From Nakamurella flavida (lineage in GTDB: Bacteria > Actinomycetota > Actinomycetes > Mycobacteriales > Nakamurellaceae): DNA of 64,000 bases. Location: NCBI RefSeq assembly GCF_030811475.1, contig NZ_JAUSQV010000001.1:2503501-2567500 (forward strand). Reading direction: 5' to 3'. The position numbers were made by a program, and so were the translations under genes. The stretch's first letter is position 1; each line of letters begins with the position of its first letter. The notes under the pieces were generated by a model that was given only the letters and a program-made list of their open reading frames with translations, had not been told where the DNA came from and made no database searches. Shown one piece after another: positions 8,385-16,984 of this stretch.

Positions 8385-9274
8385 CGGATCTCCGCGAGGA
8401 TGCGCAGGGTGTTGGCCAGGCCGCGTTCCGCGCCGAGCAGGCAGTCCTCGATGCCCTCGAACTCGATCGAGACGTAGCCGTCGAAGCCCGAGGCGGCCAC
8501 CGCCCCCAGCACTCCGCGCATGTCCATGTCGCCGTACCCGACGATGGAACCCAGCAGGTGGTTGCCCGCCGCGGTGGTCAGCCAGCCCGGGCCCGGGTCC
8601 TGCCGGACCGGACGGATGTAGAAGTCCTTCAGATGCACGATGGAGGCGTACGGCATGTTCTGCATCGTCGCGGAGACCGGGTCCTCGTCGACCACCAGGA
8701 AGTTGCCGACGTCCAGGGTGGTCCGGAAGTTCGGCTCGTCGACGAGGTGGATCAGCCGCCGGACCCGCTCGCTGGCGTTGACCATGTTGCCGTGGTTCTC
8801 CACGCTGGTGGTGATGCCGTACCCGGCGGCGAACCGGGCGATCTCGCCGCAGGCGTCCACGATGATCGGCAGGCAGCGTTCGTAGTCGGCGATGTCGGTG
8901 TCCCGGTGGGCCCAGGTGACCACGTCGTGGCGGAAGAGCCGGATGTCCAGCGCGTCGGCGACCCGGATGTGGTCCTGCACGCGGCGCATCTCGCGCTCGT
9001 AGTCCTCGGGGGTGTCGGTGAGGAAGTTCGCCGGGATGACCAGGTTGCTCAGCGGCACCTCGGCCGCGCGGGCCTTGGCGCCGAGGGCGGCGACGAAGTC
9101 CGGGTCGGACACCAGCGTCGAGGTGTCGTTGGTCATGTCCTGGGATAGCGACACGGTCGCGATCTCCAGGTGCTCGCCCTCGCTGGCGGCGACCCAGTCG
9201 ATCACGTCGAACATGGTCATGTCCCCGGTGCGGAGCCGCTGGTAGAAGCTGTAGGAACTGAATCCGAACTGCAC
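8381..9274 (-). CDS. Sugar phosphate isomerase/epimerase (xylose isomerase-like TIM barrel)
   Basis: A 297-aa AP-endonuclease-2-like TIM barrel. The metal-binding pattern is visible: an H-D pair in LFRHDVVTWAH, the ENHGN segment with catalytic Glu, TLDVGNF with Asp, IVHLKDF with His, and a late SIEFEG Glu. These enzymes are divalent-metal isomerases, epimerases or dehydratases for sugars and cyclitols, and relatives act in C-glycoside deglycosylation. The frame is open far upstream, but GTG at 9274 follows AAAGGAAA at good spacing and fits family length. Its stop overlaps the dehydrogenase start (ATGA). Confidence 0.88.
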   Translation of the reverse strand: MQFGFSSYSFYQRLRTGDMTMFDVIDWVAASEGEHLEIATVSLSQDMTNDTSTLVSDPDFVAALGAKARAAEVPLSNLVIPANFLTDTPEDYEREMRRVQDHIRVADALDIRLFRHDVVTWAHRDTDIADYERCLPIIVDACGEIARFAAGYGITTSVENHGNMVNASERVRRLIHLVDEPNFRTTLDVGNFLVVDEDPVSATMQNMPYASIVHLKDFYIRPVRQDPGPGWLTTAAGNHLLGSIVGYGDMDMRGVLGAVAASGFDGYVSIEFEGIEDCLLGAERGLANTLRILAEIR

Positions 9275-9317
9275 GGTGTTTCCTTTTCTCGTGGCGGTGA
9301 GCGGTGGTGGACGACGG

Positions 9318-10166
9318 TCAGGGGCCGGCCCGGCCGGCGAGAGTCGCGTACTGCCTGCGCCTCTCGGCCTGTTCCACCGGATCGGGCACCGGTGAGGCGA
9401 GCAGCAGCTTCCTCGTGTAGGGCTCGGCGGGTGTGCTGGTGACCCGGTCGGCGTCACCGGACTCGACGATCTCCCCGCCGTACATGACGGCGACCCGGTG
9501 GCTGACGTACCGGACGACGCCGAGGTCGTGGGTGACGAACAGGTACGCGACCCCGGTCTGCCGCTGCAGGTCCACGAACAGATCGAGCACCCGCGCCTGG
9601 GTCGACAGGTCCAGGGCGCTGACCGGTTCGTCGCAGACGATGAGCTTGGGTTCCAGCGCGAGCGCGCGGGCGATGGCCACCCGCTGCCGCTGGCCGCCGG
9701 AGAACTCCCCCGGGTAGCGGGCCGAGGACCCGGCGGGCATGTTGACCTGGTCCAGCAGGGCGCGGATCCGCTTCGACGCGTCCGGCCCGGACGCACCGGC
9801 GGCGCGCAGCGGCTCGGCGAGGATCGCCTCCACCGTCATGGCCGGGTTGAGCGAGGAGTACGGATCCTGGAAGACGACCTGGATGTCGCGGCTCAGGGCC
9901 CGGCGCGCCCGCCCCTTGAGATGGGTGATGTCCCGCCCGTCGAACCGGACGGTGCCGGAGGCGACCGGCGTCAGCCCCAGGATGGCCTTGCCCAGGGTGG
10001 ACTTGCCCGAGCCCGATTCGCCGACCAGGCCCAGGGTCTCGCCGCGCTCGATGCGGATGGAGACGTCCCGCAGGGCCCGGAACGGTGGTGCCCGGAAGCC
10101 CTTGGCCGGGTAGGAGACGTCCAGCGCGGAGACCTCGAGCAGGGGGGCGGCGGTCGTGGCGGTCAT
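9318..10166 (-). CDS. Oligopeptide/sugar-type ABC transporter ATP-binding protein (DppF/OppF-like)
   Basis: A 282-aa ATPase with Walker A GESGSGKST at residues 49-57, signature FSGGQRQRVAIARAL, and Walker B LIVCDEPVSALD. The C-terminal extension is the oligopeptide-transporter type. Its start overlaps the stop of the fused permease-ATPase. It is the second ATPase of a Dpp/Opp importer. Such importers also carry oligosaccharides and glycosides, which suits the sugar genes downstream. Confidence 0.92.
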   Translation of the reverse strand: MTATTAAPLLEVSALDVSYPAKGFRAPPFRALRDVSIRIERGETLGLVGESGSGKSTLGKAILGLTPVASGTVRFDGRDITHLKGRARRALSRDIQVVFQDPYSSLNPAMTVEAILAEPLRAAGASGPDASKRIRALLDQVNMPAGSSARYPGEFSGGQRQRVAIARALALEPKLIVCDEPVSALDLSTQARVLDLFVDLQRQTGVAYLFVTHDLGVVRYVSHRVAVMYGGEIVESGDADRVTSTPAEPYTRKLLLASPVPDPVEQAERRRQYATLAGRAGP

Positions 10167-12028
10167 CGGGAGACCCCGGCGCGGTCGCGCTCGACCCGGG
10201 AGGGCGCGCCCTCCAGGGTCGCGGCCAGCAGGCTGCGGGTGTACTCGTGGCGCGGATCGGCGAACAGCCGACCCACCGGGGCCTGCTCCACGATGCGACC
10301 GTCACGCATGACTGCGACCCGGTCGCAGATGTCGGCGACGACGCCCAGGTTGTGGGTCACCAGGATCATGCCCATGTTCCGTTCCCGTTGCAGTCCGCGG
10401 AGCAGGTCGAGGACCTCGGCCTGCACGGTCACGTCCAGGGCCGTGGTCGGCTCGTCGGCGATGACGATCTCCGGGTCGCAGGAGACCGCGCCGGCGATGA
10501 GCACCCGCTGGGCCATGCCCCCGCTCAGCTGGTGCGGATAGGACGCCATCACCCGGCGCGGGTCGGCGATGCCGACCCGGTCGAGCAGCTCGACGGCGGT
10601 CGCCCGGGCCTGCGCGCGGGAGACCTTCAGCTTGCGCACCATCGGTTTCACCAGTTGGTGCCCGACGGTGAACGAGGGATCGAGGTTGGAGAGCGGTTCC
10701 TGCGGGATGTAGGCCATCCGGCTGCCCCGCAGGCCCTGCAGTTCCCGTTCCCCGGCGCTGCGCAGGTCCATGCCGGACAGTTCCAGGCGGTCCGCATCGA
10801 TGCGGGCGCCGGGCGGCAGCAGGCCCAGGATGCCGAACGAGGTCTGCGACTTGCCCGACCCCGACTCCCCCACGATGCCGAGCACCTCACCGCGCTCCAG
10901 GTGCAGGCTCACCCCGTCCACCACGACACGGTCGTCGCCGCTCTGGGTCGGGTAGGCGATGGTCAGCCCTTCCACGCGGAGCACGGCCGCCTCGGGCACG
11001 TCCCCGTCGACCCCCACGGAGGGCGCGACGACCGCCCCGCCGGCGGGGTGCTCGGGCACGTCGGCCCCGGCGGTGTCGGGGACGGCTGTGTCGGAGACGG
11101 CGTCGCCGACCACCGGGCCGGCGATCGTGCCGGGGGCCACCGCTCCGCGCCGACCGCGGCGACGGCGCGCGCGGTCCGCGCCCAGGGTGTCCGCCGCGGC
11201 GGCGGCCACGATGACCAGGCACACCGCGGTCAGACCGATGGCGACACCGGGCGGGTAGACCAGATCCGGTGCCCGGTAGAAGGTCTGGAACGCCTCGCTG
11301 AGCATCCGCCCCCAGGACGGCCGATCGGACTGGCCGAACCCGAGGAACTCCAGCCCGGACTGGACGATGATGGCGAGCCCGAAGACGAGCGAGGACCGCA
11401 CGAGCACCGGGCCGAGGACGACCAGCAGCACGTGCCGGAAGACGATGCGCGCGGGCGAGAGCCCGGAGACCCGGGCCGCGTCGATGTACAGCTCGTTCCG
11501 CACGTTCACCACCACGCTGCGGGTGAGCCGGAACAGGTCGGGCGAGGACAGGATGCCCAGGGTGATCATCGTCGGGTACAGCCCGTTGCCCAGCGAGGTG
11601 ATGATCACGACCAGGATGAGGATCTGCGGCAGCGACATCAGCAGGTTGGCGATCCAGGAGGCCAGCCCGTCGAACCAGCCGGCCGCGTACCCGGCGAGCA
11701 GGCCCGACGGCACACCGACCAGGATCGCGGTGACGACCATGATGAGCCCGGCCTCCAGGCTCGTCCGGCCGGCCCACAGCAGGCGGCTCCACTGGTCCCG
11801 GCCGCTGGCGTCCGTCCCGAGCAGGTGGTCGGCGCCCGCCGGCAGCAGCGCGTCGCCGAGGGACACCTGGTTCGGGTCGTACGGCGCGATGAGCGGCGCG
11901 AACAGGGCCGACAGCACGATGAGCAGCAGGATCACCGCGGCCGTCATGCCGAGCGGGTTGCGCAGGAACCGCTTGAGCCGGGCGGGCGAGGCGGGCAGGG
12001 TCGCGGCCTCCGCGGGGAGCGTGGTCAT
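10163..12028 (-). CDS. Fused ABC permease-ATPase (DppC-DppD type)
   Basis: A 621-aa natural fusion. Residues 1-290 are a DppC-like permease with six membrane segments and the EAA loop in ELYIDAARVSGLSPARIVF. A polar Pro/Val/Asp-rich linker (about 295-355) leads to a DppD-like ATPase with Walker A GESGSGKS, signature LSGGMAQRV and Walker B IVIADEPTTALD. Such permease/ATPase fusions are known in actinobacterial Opp/Dpp systems. The ATG at 12028 overlaps the DppB stop (ATGA), which fixes the start although the frame is open upstream. Confidence 0.92.
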   Translation of the reverse strand: MTTLPAEAATLPASPARLKRFLRNPLGMTAAVILLLIVLSALFAPLIAPYDPNQVSLGDALLPAGADHLLGTDASGRDQWSRLLWAGRTSLEAGLIMVVTAILVGVPSGLLAGYAAGWFDGLASWIANLLMSLPQILILVVIITSLGNGLYPTMITLGILSSPDLFRLTRSVVVNVRNELYIDAARVSGLSPARIVFRHVLLVVLGPVLVRSSLVFGLAIIVQSGLEFLGFGQSDRPSWGRMLSEAFQTFYRAPDLVYPPGVAIGLTAVCLVIVAAAAADTLGADRARRRRGRRGAVAPGTIAGPVVGDAVSDTAVPDTAGADVPEHPAGGAVVAPSVGVDGDVPEAAVLRVEGLTIAYPTQSGDDRVVVDGVSLHLERGEVLGIVGESGSGKSQTSFGILGLLPPGARIDADRLELSGMDLRSAGERELQGLRGSRMAYIPQEPLSNLDPSFTVGHQLVKPMVRKLKVSRAQARATAVELLDRVGIADPRRVMASYPHQLSGGMAQRVLIAGAVSCDPEIVIADEPTTALDVTVQAEVLDLLRGLQRERNMGMILVTHNLGVVADICDRVAVMRDGRIVEQAPVGRLFADPRHEYTRSLLAATLEGAPSRVERDRAGVSR

Positions 12029-12966
12029 CGGACCCTCACCTTCGGATTCAGTGCGCCGTAAAGGATGTCGACCACGAGGTTGACGCCGACCACGATCAGC
12101 ACGGTGAAGAGCAGGACGCCCATGATCACCTGGATGTCGCTGGCCCCGCTGGCTGCGATGGCCACCGAGCCGATGCCCTTCAGGGCGAAGACCCGTTCCA
12201 CGATGGCGGCGCCGCTGAGCGCGGCGATGAACTGCAGCGACAGCATGGTGAGGGCCGGCGGCGCGGCATTGCGCAGCACGTGGGTGAGCAGGATGTCGGT
12301 GCGGGACAGGCCCCGGCTCCGCAGGGTGCGGACGAAGTCCTGACCGGACACGGTGACCACGGAGTTGCGGAGCTGTTGGGCGATGGCCGCGATCGAGCCG
12401 ATGGCCAGGGCGGTGACCGGCAGCGTGATGGTCTGCAGCCAGCCGCCCGGCGAGGACAGGAACGAGGTGTAGCCGGTGGCCGGGAACCAGCGGAGCTCCA
12501 CGCCGAACTTCAGCGCCAGGATGATCGCGACCCAGAAGTTCGGCAGCGCGAAGCCCAGCACCATGACGATCTGCAGCACCTTGTCCAGCGGCCCCGGGTT
12601 CACCGCGGCCAGCACTCCGAGCAGGGTGCCCAGCACCCCGGCCACCACCACGGCGCCGATGGCCAGGGACACCGTCACCGGCAGGCTCTGCACGACGAGG
12701 TCGATCACCGGGGCGTTGGTGGCCGAGGAGACACCGAAGTCGCCGGTCACCGCGTGGCCGAGCCAGTCGAGGTACTGCACGAGGATCGGGCGGTCGAGCC
12801 CGAGCTGGATGCGCTTGGTGGCCACCTGCTCGGCGGTGGCGTACAGCCCGAGGGCGCCGCGAGCCGGGTCGGTGCCGGTGAGCTTGAGGAAGAAGAACAT
12901 GCCCGTGACGACCACGTAGGCCAGCAGGATGCCGCCCAGCAGGCGCTTGACGATGAAACGGATCAT
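12025..12966 (-). CDS. ABC transporter permease (DppB/OppB-like)
   Basis: A 313-aa inner-membrane permease of the DppB type with six predicted membrane helices, N-terminal IRFIVKRLLGGILLAYVV, and an EAA-like loop in QDFVRTLRSRGLSRTDIL. It pairs with the permease half of the next, overlapping gene. Upstream, a strong hairpin separates it from the solute-binding protein gene. Confidence 0.92.
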   Translation of the reverse strand: MIRFIVKRLLGGILLAYVVVTGMFFFLKLTGTDPARGALGLYATAEQVATKRIQLGLDRPILVQYLDWLGHAVTGDFGVSSATNAPVIDLVVQSLPVTVSLAIGAVVVAGVLGTLLGVLAAVNPGPLDKVLQIVMVLGFALPNFWVAIILALKFGVELRWFPATGYTSFLSSPGGWLQTITLPVTALAIGSIAAIAQQLRNSVVTVSGQDFVRTLRSRGLSRTDILLTHVLRNAAPPALTMLSLQFIAALSGAAIVERVFALKGIGSVAIAASGASDIQVIMGVLLFTVLIVVGVNLVVDILYGALNPKVRVR

Positions 12967-13003
12967 GGCGTCCTCGTGATCGTGGGGGCGGGGGGTGGGG
13001 GAA

Positions 13004-13049
13004 GGGGGAGGCCGGCGGGCTCACCGTCGAGCCCGTGGCGGCCTCCCCC
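13004..13049 (-). other. Intercistronic hairpin between binding protein and permease genes
   Basis: Arms GGGGGAGGCCG (13004-13014) and CGGCCTCCCCC (13039-13049) enclose an inner stem GGGCTC/GAGCCC. It begins 7 bp after the stop of the solute-binding protein gene. Such hairpins in transporter operons stabilise upstream mRNA or partly terminate, giving more binding protein than permease. No T-run follows. Confidence 0.6.
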
Positions 13050-13055
13050 TCGTGC

Positions 13056-14624
13056 TCACGCCGCGGGGGCGAAGAACCGGAGGCTGGGCACCAGCTGCGC
13101 CTGCTGCATCGTCACCTTGATGGCGGGATCGGACAGGTAGATGTTCTCGAGCGTGGCGATCGGGGCGAACCAGGCCTGCTCGACGATGTAGGTGTTGAAG
13201 TCCTGGTAGAGCTTCTTCTGCTCGTCACCGGAGGCCTTGGGGATGTCCGCGATGAATTTCGCGACCGTGTCGTCGGTGTACCCGAAGTGGTTCCACAGCG
13301 AGGTCGGGGTCAGCTTGTTCAGCACGTCCGTCCACGGCGGGATGTTGGTGGAGAAGGACAGGACGAAGGACGGTGCGCCGACGAGGGTGTCGAGGCCGCC
13401 GTTGGAGAACGAGGCGACCGAGATGGGCTCGAGGGTGATGCCGACCTCGGAGAGGTACTGCGCCAGGATCGGGATCAGCGGGGTCTGGAAGCCCTCGGAG
13501 TAGGAGAGCGGCAGGGTGAACCCGTCCGGGTAGCCGGCCTCGGCGAGGAGCGCCTTGGCCTTGGCGGGGTCGTACGGGTACTCCTGGTTCAGGCTGTCGA
13601 CCCAGGCGTCGCTGGACGGGTTGAAGGTCTGCGTGGAGACCTGCCCAAGCCCGGCGTAGAAGGTCTTGAGGATGGCCTCGCGGTCGAGCGCGTAGTTGAT
13701 GGCCTGGCGCACCTTGACCTCACCCAGCGCCGGGGCGACGGTACCGGCCCGGTCCTGCAGGATGATCCCCTGCCATTCGCCGGGGACGGTGTCGACGGTC
13801 AGCCCGGCGCTCTTCGCCTGGTCGACCAGATCGGCCGTGGCGTACATGAACTGCACCTGGCCGGTGCTCAGCGCGTTGAACATGGCGGTGAAGTCCTCGA
13901 TCACCTTGATCACGATCGTGCCGAACGGGAAGGCGTCGCGGTTCCAGTAGTCCGCGCGGGCGGCGAACTGGTAGCTCGTCCCCTGCTGGGTGGCGGCCGC
14001 GTCGAGCGTGTACGGCCCGGTGCCCACCGGCGCCGTCCCGGCGGTCCCGGCGGTGATGCTCGCGGGGGAGACCATGAACCCGGTGTAGGTGGCCAGACCG
14101 GCCAGCAGGCCCGGATTGGGCTCGCTCAGGGTGATCTTGACGTGGGTCGCGTCCACCGCCTCGACGGACGAGATCGACTTCGCCGTCTCGGAGGCCGAGC
14201 CGGCCCCGGCCTTGCGGGCCTCCAGGTTGGCCTTCACCGCATCGGCGTCGAACGGCTGCCCGTCGGTGAAGGTGATGCCCTCCTGCAGGGTGAGGTCGAG
14301 CTCGGTCAGATCGTCGTTGTAGGTGAACTCGGTGGCCAGGTTCCCCTCGATCTCCGAGTCGGCGGTCTTGCGCAGGAGCGGGTCGTAGACGGCCTCGGCG
14401 TAGTGGATCACCATGCCCTCCTTCATCTCCCCCGGATCCCAGGTGGGGATGTCCCCGGCGTTGCCGAGGACGAGGGTCTGGGACCCGACGGCACTCCCGG
14501 AGGCGGCGTCGGAACCGGCGGCGGGTGCCGAGGACGCTGCGGTGCCGCCCTGCGAGCCGGCACAGCTGCTCAGGGCCAGGGCTCCCGCCACGACCACTGC
14601 GGCCAGCCGAAGTCTTTGTCGCAT
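13056..14624 (-). CDS. ABC transporter solute-binding lipoprotein, family 5 (Dpp/Opp-type)
   Basis: A 522-aa extracytoplasmic binding protein. The N-terminus RLRLAAVVVAGALALSSCAG is a lipoprotein signal with the lipid-accepting Cys near residue 21, followed by a Ser/Ala/Gly-rich tether. The SBP_bac_5 body includes GNAGDIPTWDP, DGQPFDADAVKANLE and GTGPYTLD. It should deliver the substrate of the DppB/C-D/F genes. An alternative ATG 12 bp upstream (14636) is possible; neither has a strong ribosome site. Confidence 0.92.
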   Translation of the reverse strand: MRQRLRLAAVVVAGALALSSCAGSQGGTAASSAPAAGSDAASGSAVGSQTLVLGNAGDIPTWDPGEMKEGMVIHYAEAVYDPLLRKTADSEIEGNLATEFTYNDDLTELDLTLQEGITFTDGQPFDADAVKANLEARKAGAGSASETAKSISSVEAVDATHVKITLSEPNPGLLAGLATYTGFMVSPASITAGTAGTAPVGTGPYTLDAAATQQGTSYQFAARADYWNRDAFPFGTIVIKVIEDFTAMFNALSTGQVQFMYATADLVDQAKSAGLTVDTVPGEWQGIILQDRAGTVAPALGEVKVRQAINYALDREAILKTFYAGLGQVSTQTFNPSSDAWVDSLNQEYPYDPAKAKALLAEAGYPDGFTLPLSYSEGFQTPLIPILAQYLSEVGITLEPISVASFSNGGLDTLVGAPSFVLSFSTNIPPWTDVLNKLTPTSLWNHFGYTDDTVAKFIADIPKASGDEQKKLYQDFNTYIVEQAWFAPIATLENIYLSDPAIKVTMQQAQLVPSLRFFAPAA

Positions 14625-14716
14625 GATGGTTCTCATCTCTGTGGCGGGGCCACGGTCGGCAGTGCGGTGGGCGGCGTCCGGGGTCGGGACGGGCCGGTGG
14701 TCAGGGGGTCGGGAAG

Positions 14717-15898
14717 TCAGGAGAAGCCGAGGACGCGGGAGACGACGGTCATCGCCGCCCCGCGGGTGACGATGTCCTCGCCGAGTGTCGTCATGCGCAT
14801 GGTGAGATCGCCGGTGTAGGTGCGCATCGTGCGGAGCTGGACGGTCTCGACGGCGGCGTCGACGAAGGCCCCGCTGAGCAACCGCTCCGGGCCGCTCACG
14901 ATCACGTCGGTGAGGTTGAGGGCGGCCACGACGGGGGCCAGCACCAGGCCGAGCCGACGCCCCGCCTCCGCCAGGATGTCGTGCCCGGCGGACAGGCCGT
15001 CGGCCGTCCGCCAGTCCAGGCCGCGGTGCTCGAACGCGGCGGTGAGCCGGGGGACGGCGACCCAGGTCTCCAGGCACCCGTTCTTCCCGCACACGCACGG
15101 TGCCCCGGCGGAACCGGCGACGACGTGCCCGATCTCGCCCGCGGCGTTCATGGTGCCCACGAGCGGAGCGCCGCCGAGCAGCAGGCTGGCGCCCACGCCG
15201 CGCCCCGCCTTGACCAACATCATGTCGTTGTCGGTGTCGCCGAACGAGAATTCCGCGAGCAGGGCGGCGTCCGCGTCGTTGGAGACGATGACCGGGAGGT
15301 CGAACCTCTCCGCGAGCAGGGTGCGCAGCGGCAGGTCCGTCCAGCCGAGATTCGGTGCGGTCTCGACGTTTCCCTGTGAATCGACGATGCCCGGCGAGCC
15401 GACGCCGATGCCCAACAGCGGTGCCGACGCCCGGGCGACCAGGCGTTCGCAGAGCTGCAGCACCAGGTCGAGCGCCCGTTCCCCCGTGCCGCCGTCGAGA
15501 GCGATCTCCTCCCGGTCCAGGATGGTGCCGTCGAGATCGAGCAGGCCGCCGGTGAAGGTGTCGGCGTCGCTCAGGTCGACCCCCACGATCTGGAACAGGG
15601 TGCGGTTCAACTCGATCAGCGTCGCGGGCTTGCCCGGGCGCGTCTCCTCCCGCGGGCCCGTCTCCACGACGAGCTCCTCGAGCATCAGCTCGCCGACCAG
15701 GTCCGAGATGGCCGCGCGGGTCAGCCCGGTGATGCGGGCGATGTCCGCCCGGCTCTGCGTCCCCGAGCTGTAGAGCGTCTGCAGCACCAGCGCCCGGTTG
15801 TGCGAACGGGTGTGCTGGGGCAGCCGTTTGGTGGTCGGCCGCAGCACGCGGGCGTCCGGGAACAGCCGGTGGCTGCCCCCGGAACCGCCGGTCACGCA
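14717..15898 (-). CDS. ROK family transcriptional repressor (XylR/NagC-like)
   Basis: An N-terminal winged helix-turn-helix (about residues 15-75, with SRADIARITGLTRAAISDLV) precedes a ROK sugar-sensing domain with the zinc motif CVCGKNGCLE. It likely represses the adjacent sugar transport and catabolism block until an inducing sugar binds. GTG at 15898 is favoured: AGGGG lies just upstream and family length fits. An in-frame ATG at 15958 would overlap the operator-like palindrome. It is the first gene of the leftward block, 92 bp before the binding-protein gene. Confidence 0.88.
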   Translation of the reverse strand, partial: CVTGGSGGSHRLFPDARVLRPTTKRLPQHTRSHNRALVLQTLYSSGTQSRADIARITGLTRAAISDLVGELMLEELVVETGPREETRPGKPATLIELNRTLFQIVGVDLSDADTFTGGLLDLDGTILDREEIALDGGTGERALDLVLQLCERLVARASAPLLGIGVGSPGIVDSQGNVETAPNLGWTDLPLRTLLAERFDLPVIVSNDADAALLAEFSFGDTDNDMMLVKAGRGVGASLLLGGAPLVGTMNAAGEIGHVVAGSAGAPCVCGKNGCLETWVAVPRLTAAFEHRGLDWRTADGLSAGHDILAEAGRRLGLVLAPVVAALNLTDVIVSGPERLLSGAFVDAAVETVQLRTMRTYTGDLTMRMTTLGEDIVTRGAAMTVVSRVLGFS

Positions 15899-15946
15899 CA
15901 CCCCTGTTCGCCAGGGGTTCGTGTGATCGACGTGTGGTGCATGCGG

Positions 15947-15969
15947 GTTAGTAAACATCCCGAACTAAC
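15947..15969. promoter_or_regulatory. Operator-like palindrome upstream of ROK repressor
   Basis: GTTAGT (15947-15952) and ACTAAC (15964-15969) form a perfect 6-bp inverted repeat with an 11-bp spacer containing TAAAC. XylR-type ROK operators in other bacteria have similar TTAGT...ACTAA ends. Its position about 50 bp before the preferred start suits autorepression. Confidence 0.45.
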
Positions 15970-15979
15970 ACTCGGCAAG

Positions 15980-16002
15980 GTTTGCCAGCGTTATTTACAA
16001 AC
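15980..16002. promoter_or_regulatory. Second operator-like palindrome (GTTTG-N13-CAAAC)
   Basis: GTTTG (15980-15984) and CAAAC (15998-16002) lie in a locally AT-rich patch next to the first palindrome. The centre-to-centre distance of the two is 33 bp, about three helical turns, which would allow cooperative binding on one face. Confidence 0.35.
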
Positions 16003-16089
16003 GCGCAACACGCGCCCGGTGTCGCACCGGTCGGCGCGGGAACCGTCCCCCCGCCCGGCGGCTCCCGGCTCCGGCCGGACCGCCGGAGC

Positions 16090-16095
16090 TAGGGT
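16090..16095 (+). promoter_or_regulatory. Possible -10 element (TAGGGT) for the hydrolase-BVMO-SDR operon
   Basis: TAGGGT fits TANNNT and ends 7 bp before the GTG at 16103, consistent with a leaderless transcript. The same bases (AGGGTGG) could serve as a ribosome site, so the evidence is ambiguous. Confidence 0.35.
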
Positions 16096-16102
16096 GGTCG
16101 GC

Positions 16103-16984
16103 GTGATCGGCACGGAGCGCGAGGCCGCGCGGCAGGACCCCGCGGCGGAGGACCGGTTCGTCCGGGTGGACGTCGGCGGCGCCGTGATGCAGTGCCGCAC
16201 CTGCGGTTCCGGCCCGCTGCTGGTGCTGCTGCACGGCATGGGCCGAACCGGGGCCGACTGGGCCGAGCAGCACGACCGGCTGACCGCCGGCCACCGCGTG
16301 GTGAGCATGGATCTCCCCGGCTTCGGCGGCTCGGACCGCCTCCCCCCTCCCACCACCCTGACGGCCCTGGCCGGGGCGGTGTGGCGCACCCTCGACGCCC
16401 TGGCGCAGGACGGACCGGCCGTGCTGGTCGGCAACTCCCTCGGCGGCGCCGTGGCCATGCAGGCCTCGCTGGACCGGCCGGACCGCTGCCGGGGCCTGGT
16501 CCTGCTCAGCAGCGCCGGCTTCGGCCGGCGCACCACGGCCGGTCTGCGGTTGGCGGCCGTCCCCGGGCTGGGTCGGGCCCTGCTCGCCCCGCACCCCTCG
16601 GTGGCCGCGCGCGTGGAGCGGGCGCAGTTCCACGACCCGGCGTTGGCCACCCCCGCCCGGGTGCGCACCGCCCTGACCGCTGCGGAAGCCCCGTGGGCAG
16701 CGTCGGTGTTCGGCGAGGTGCTGCACGACCTCGGGGACTGGCGGGGAGTGCGTGGTCCCTGGCGCCGCGCCCTGCTCACGAAGGTGGCGGCCGCCGCGTT
16801 GCCGACCCTGCTGGTCTGGGGCGCGCGGGATCGCATCCTGCCCGCCGCGCACCTCGCCGCGGCCGCGGCCGCCCTCCCCCACGCCACCACCCGGCTGCTG
16901 CCCGACTGCGGGCACATGCCGCAGATCGAACGCCCGGACGAGGTCGCCGCGCTCGTCGCCGACTTCGTGGCCGAGCTCCCGTGA
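16103..16984 (+). CDS. Alpha/beta hydrolase
   Basis: A 293-aa serine hydrolase: oxyanion region LLHGMGRTGADW, nucleophile elbow GNSLGGAVA, catalytic Asp in WGARDRILP and His in GCGHMPQIERP. It is the first gene of a three-gene operon; its TGA overlaps the GTG of the monooxygenase (GTGA). In this setting it probably cleaves the ester made by the Baeyer-Villiger enzyme. The frame is open far upstream, but the region before 16103 is the AT-richer regulatory region. Confidence 0.88.
   Translation: MIGTEREAARQDPAAEDRFVRVDVGGAVMQCRTCGSGPLLVLLHGMGRTGADWAEQHDRLTAGHRVVSMDLPGFGGSDRLPPPTTLTALAGAVWRTLDALAQDGPAVLVGNSLGGAVAMQASLDRPDRCRGLVLLSSAGFGRRTTAGLRLAAVPGLGRALLAPHPSVAARVERAQFHDPALATPARVRTALTAAEAPWAASVFGEVLHDLGDWRGVRGPWRRALLTKVAAAALPTLLVWGARDRILPAAHLAAAAAALPHATTRLLPDCGHMPQIERPDEVAALVADFVAELP

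Noticed and set aside
10085-12061. Long open frame (658 aa) on the + strand
   Set aside because: Antisense to the ABC permease-ATPase fusion with low-complexity Asp/Gly/His/Arg composition; shadow frame.
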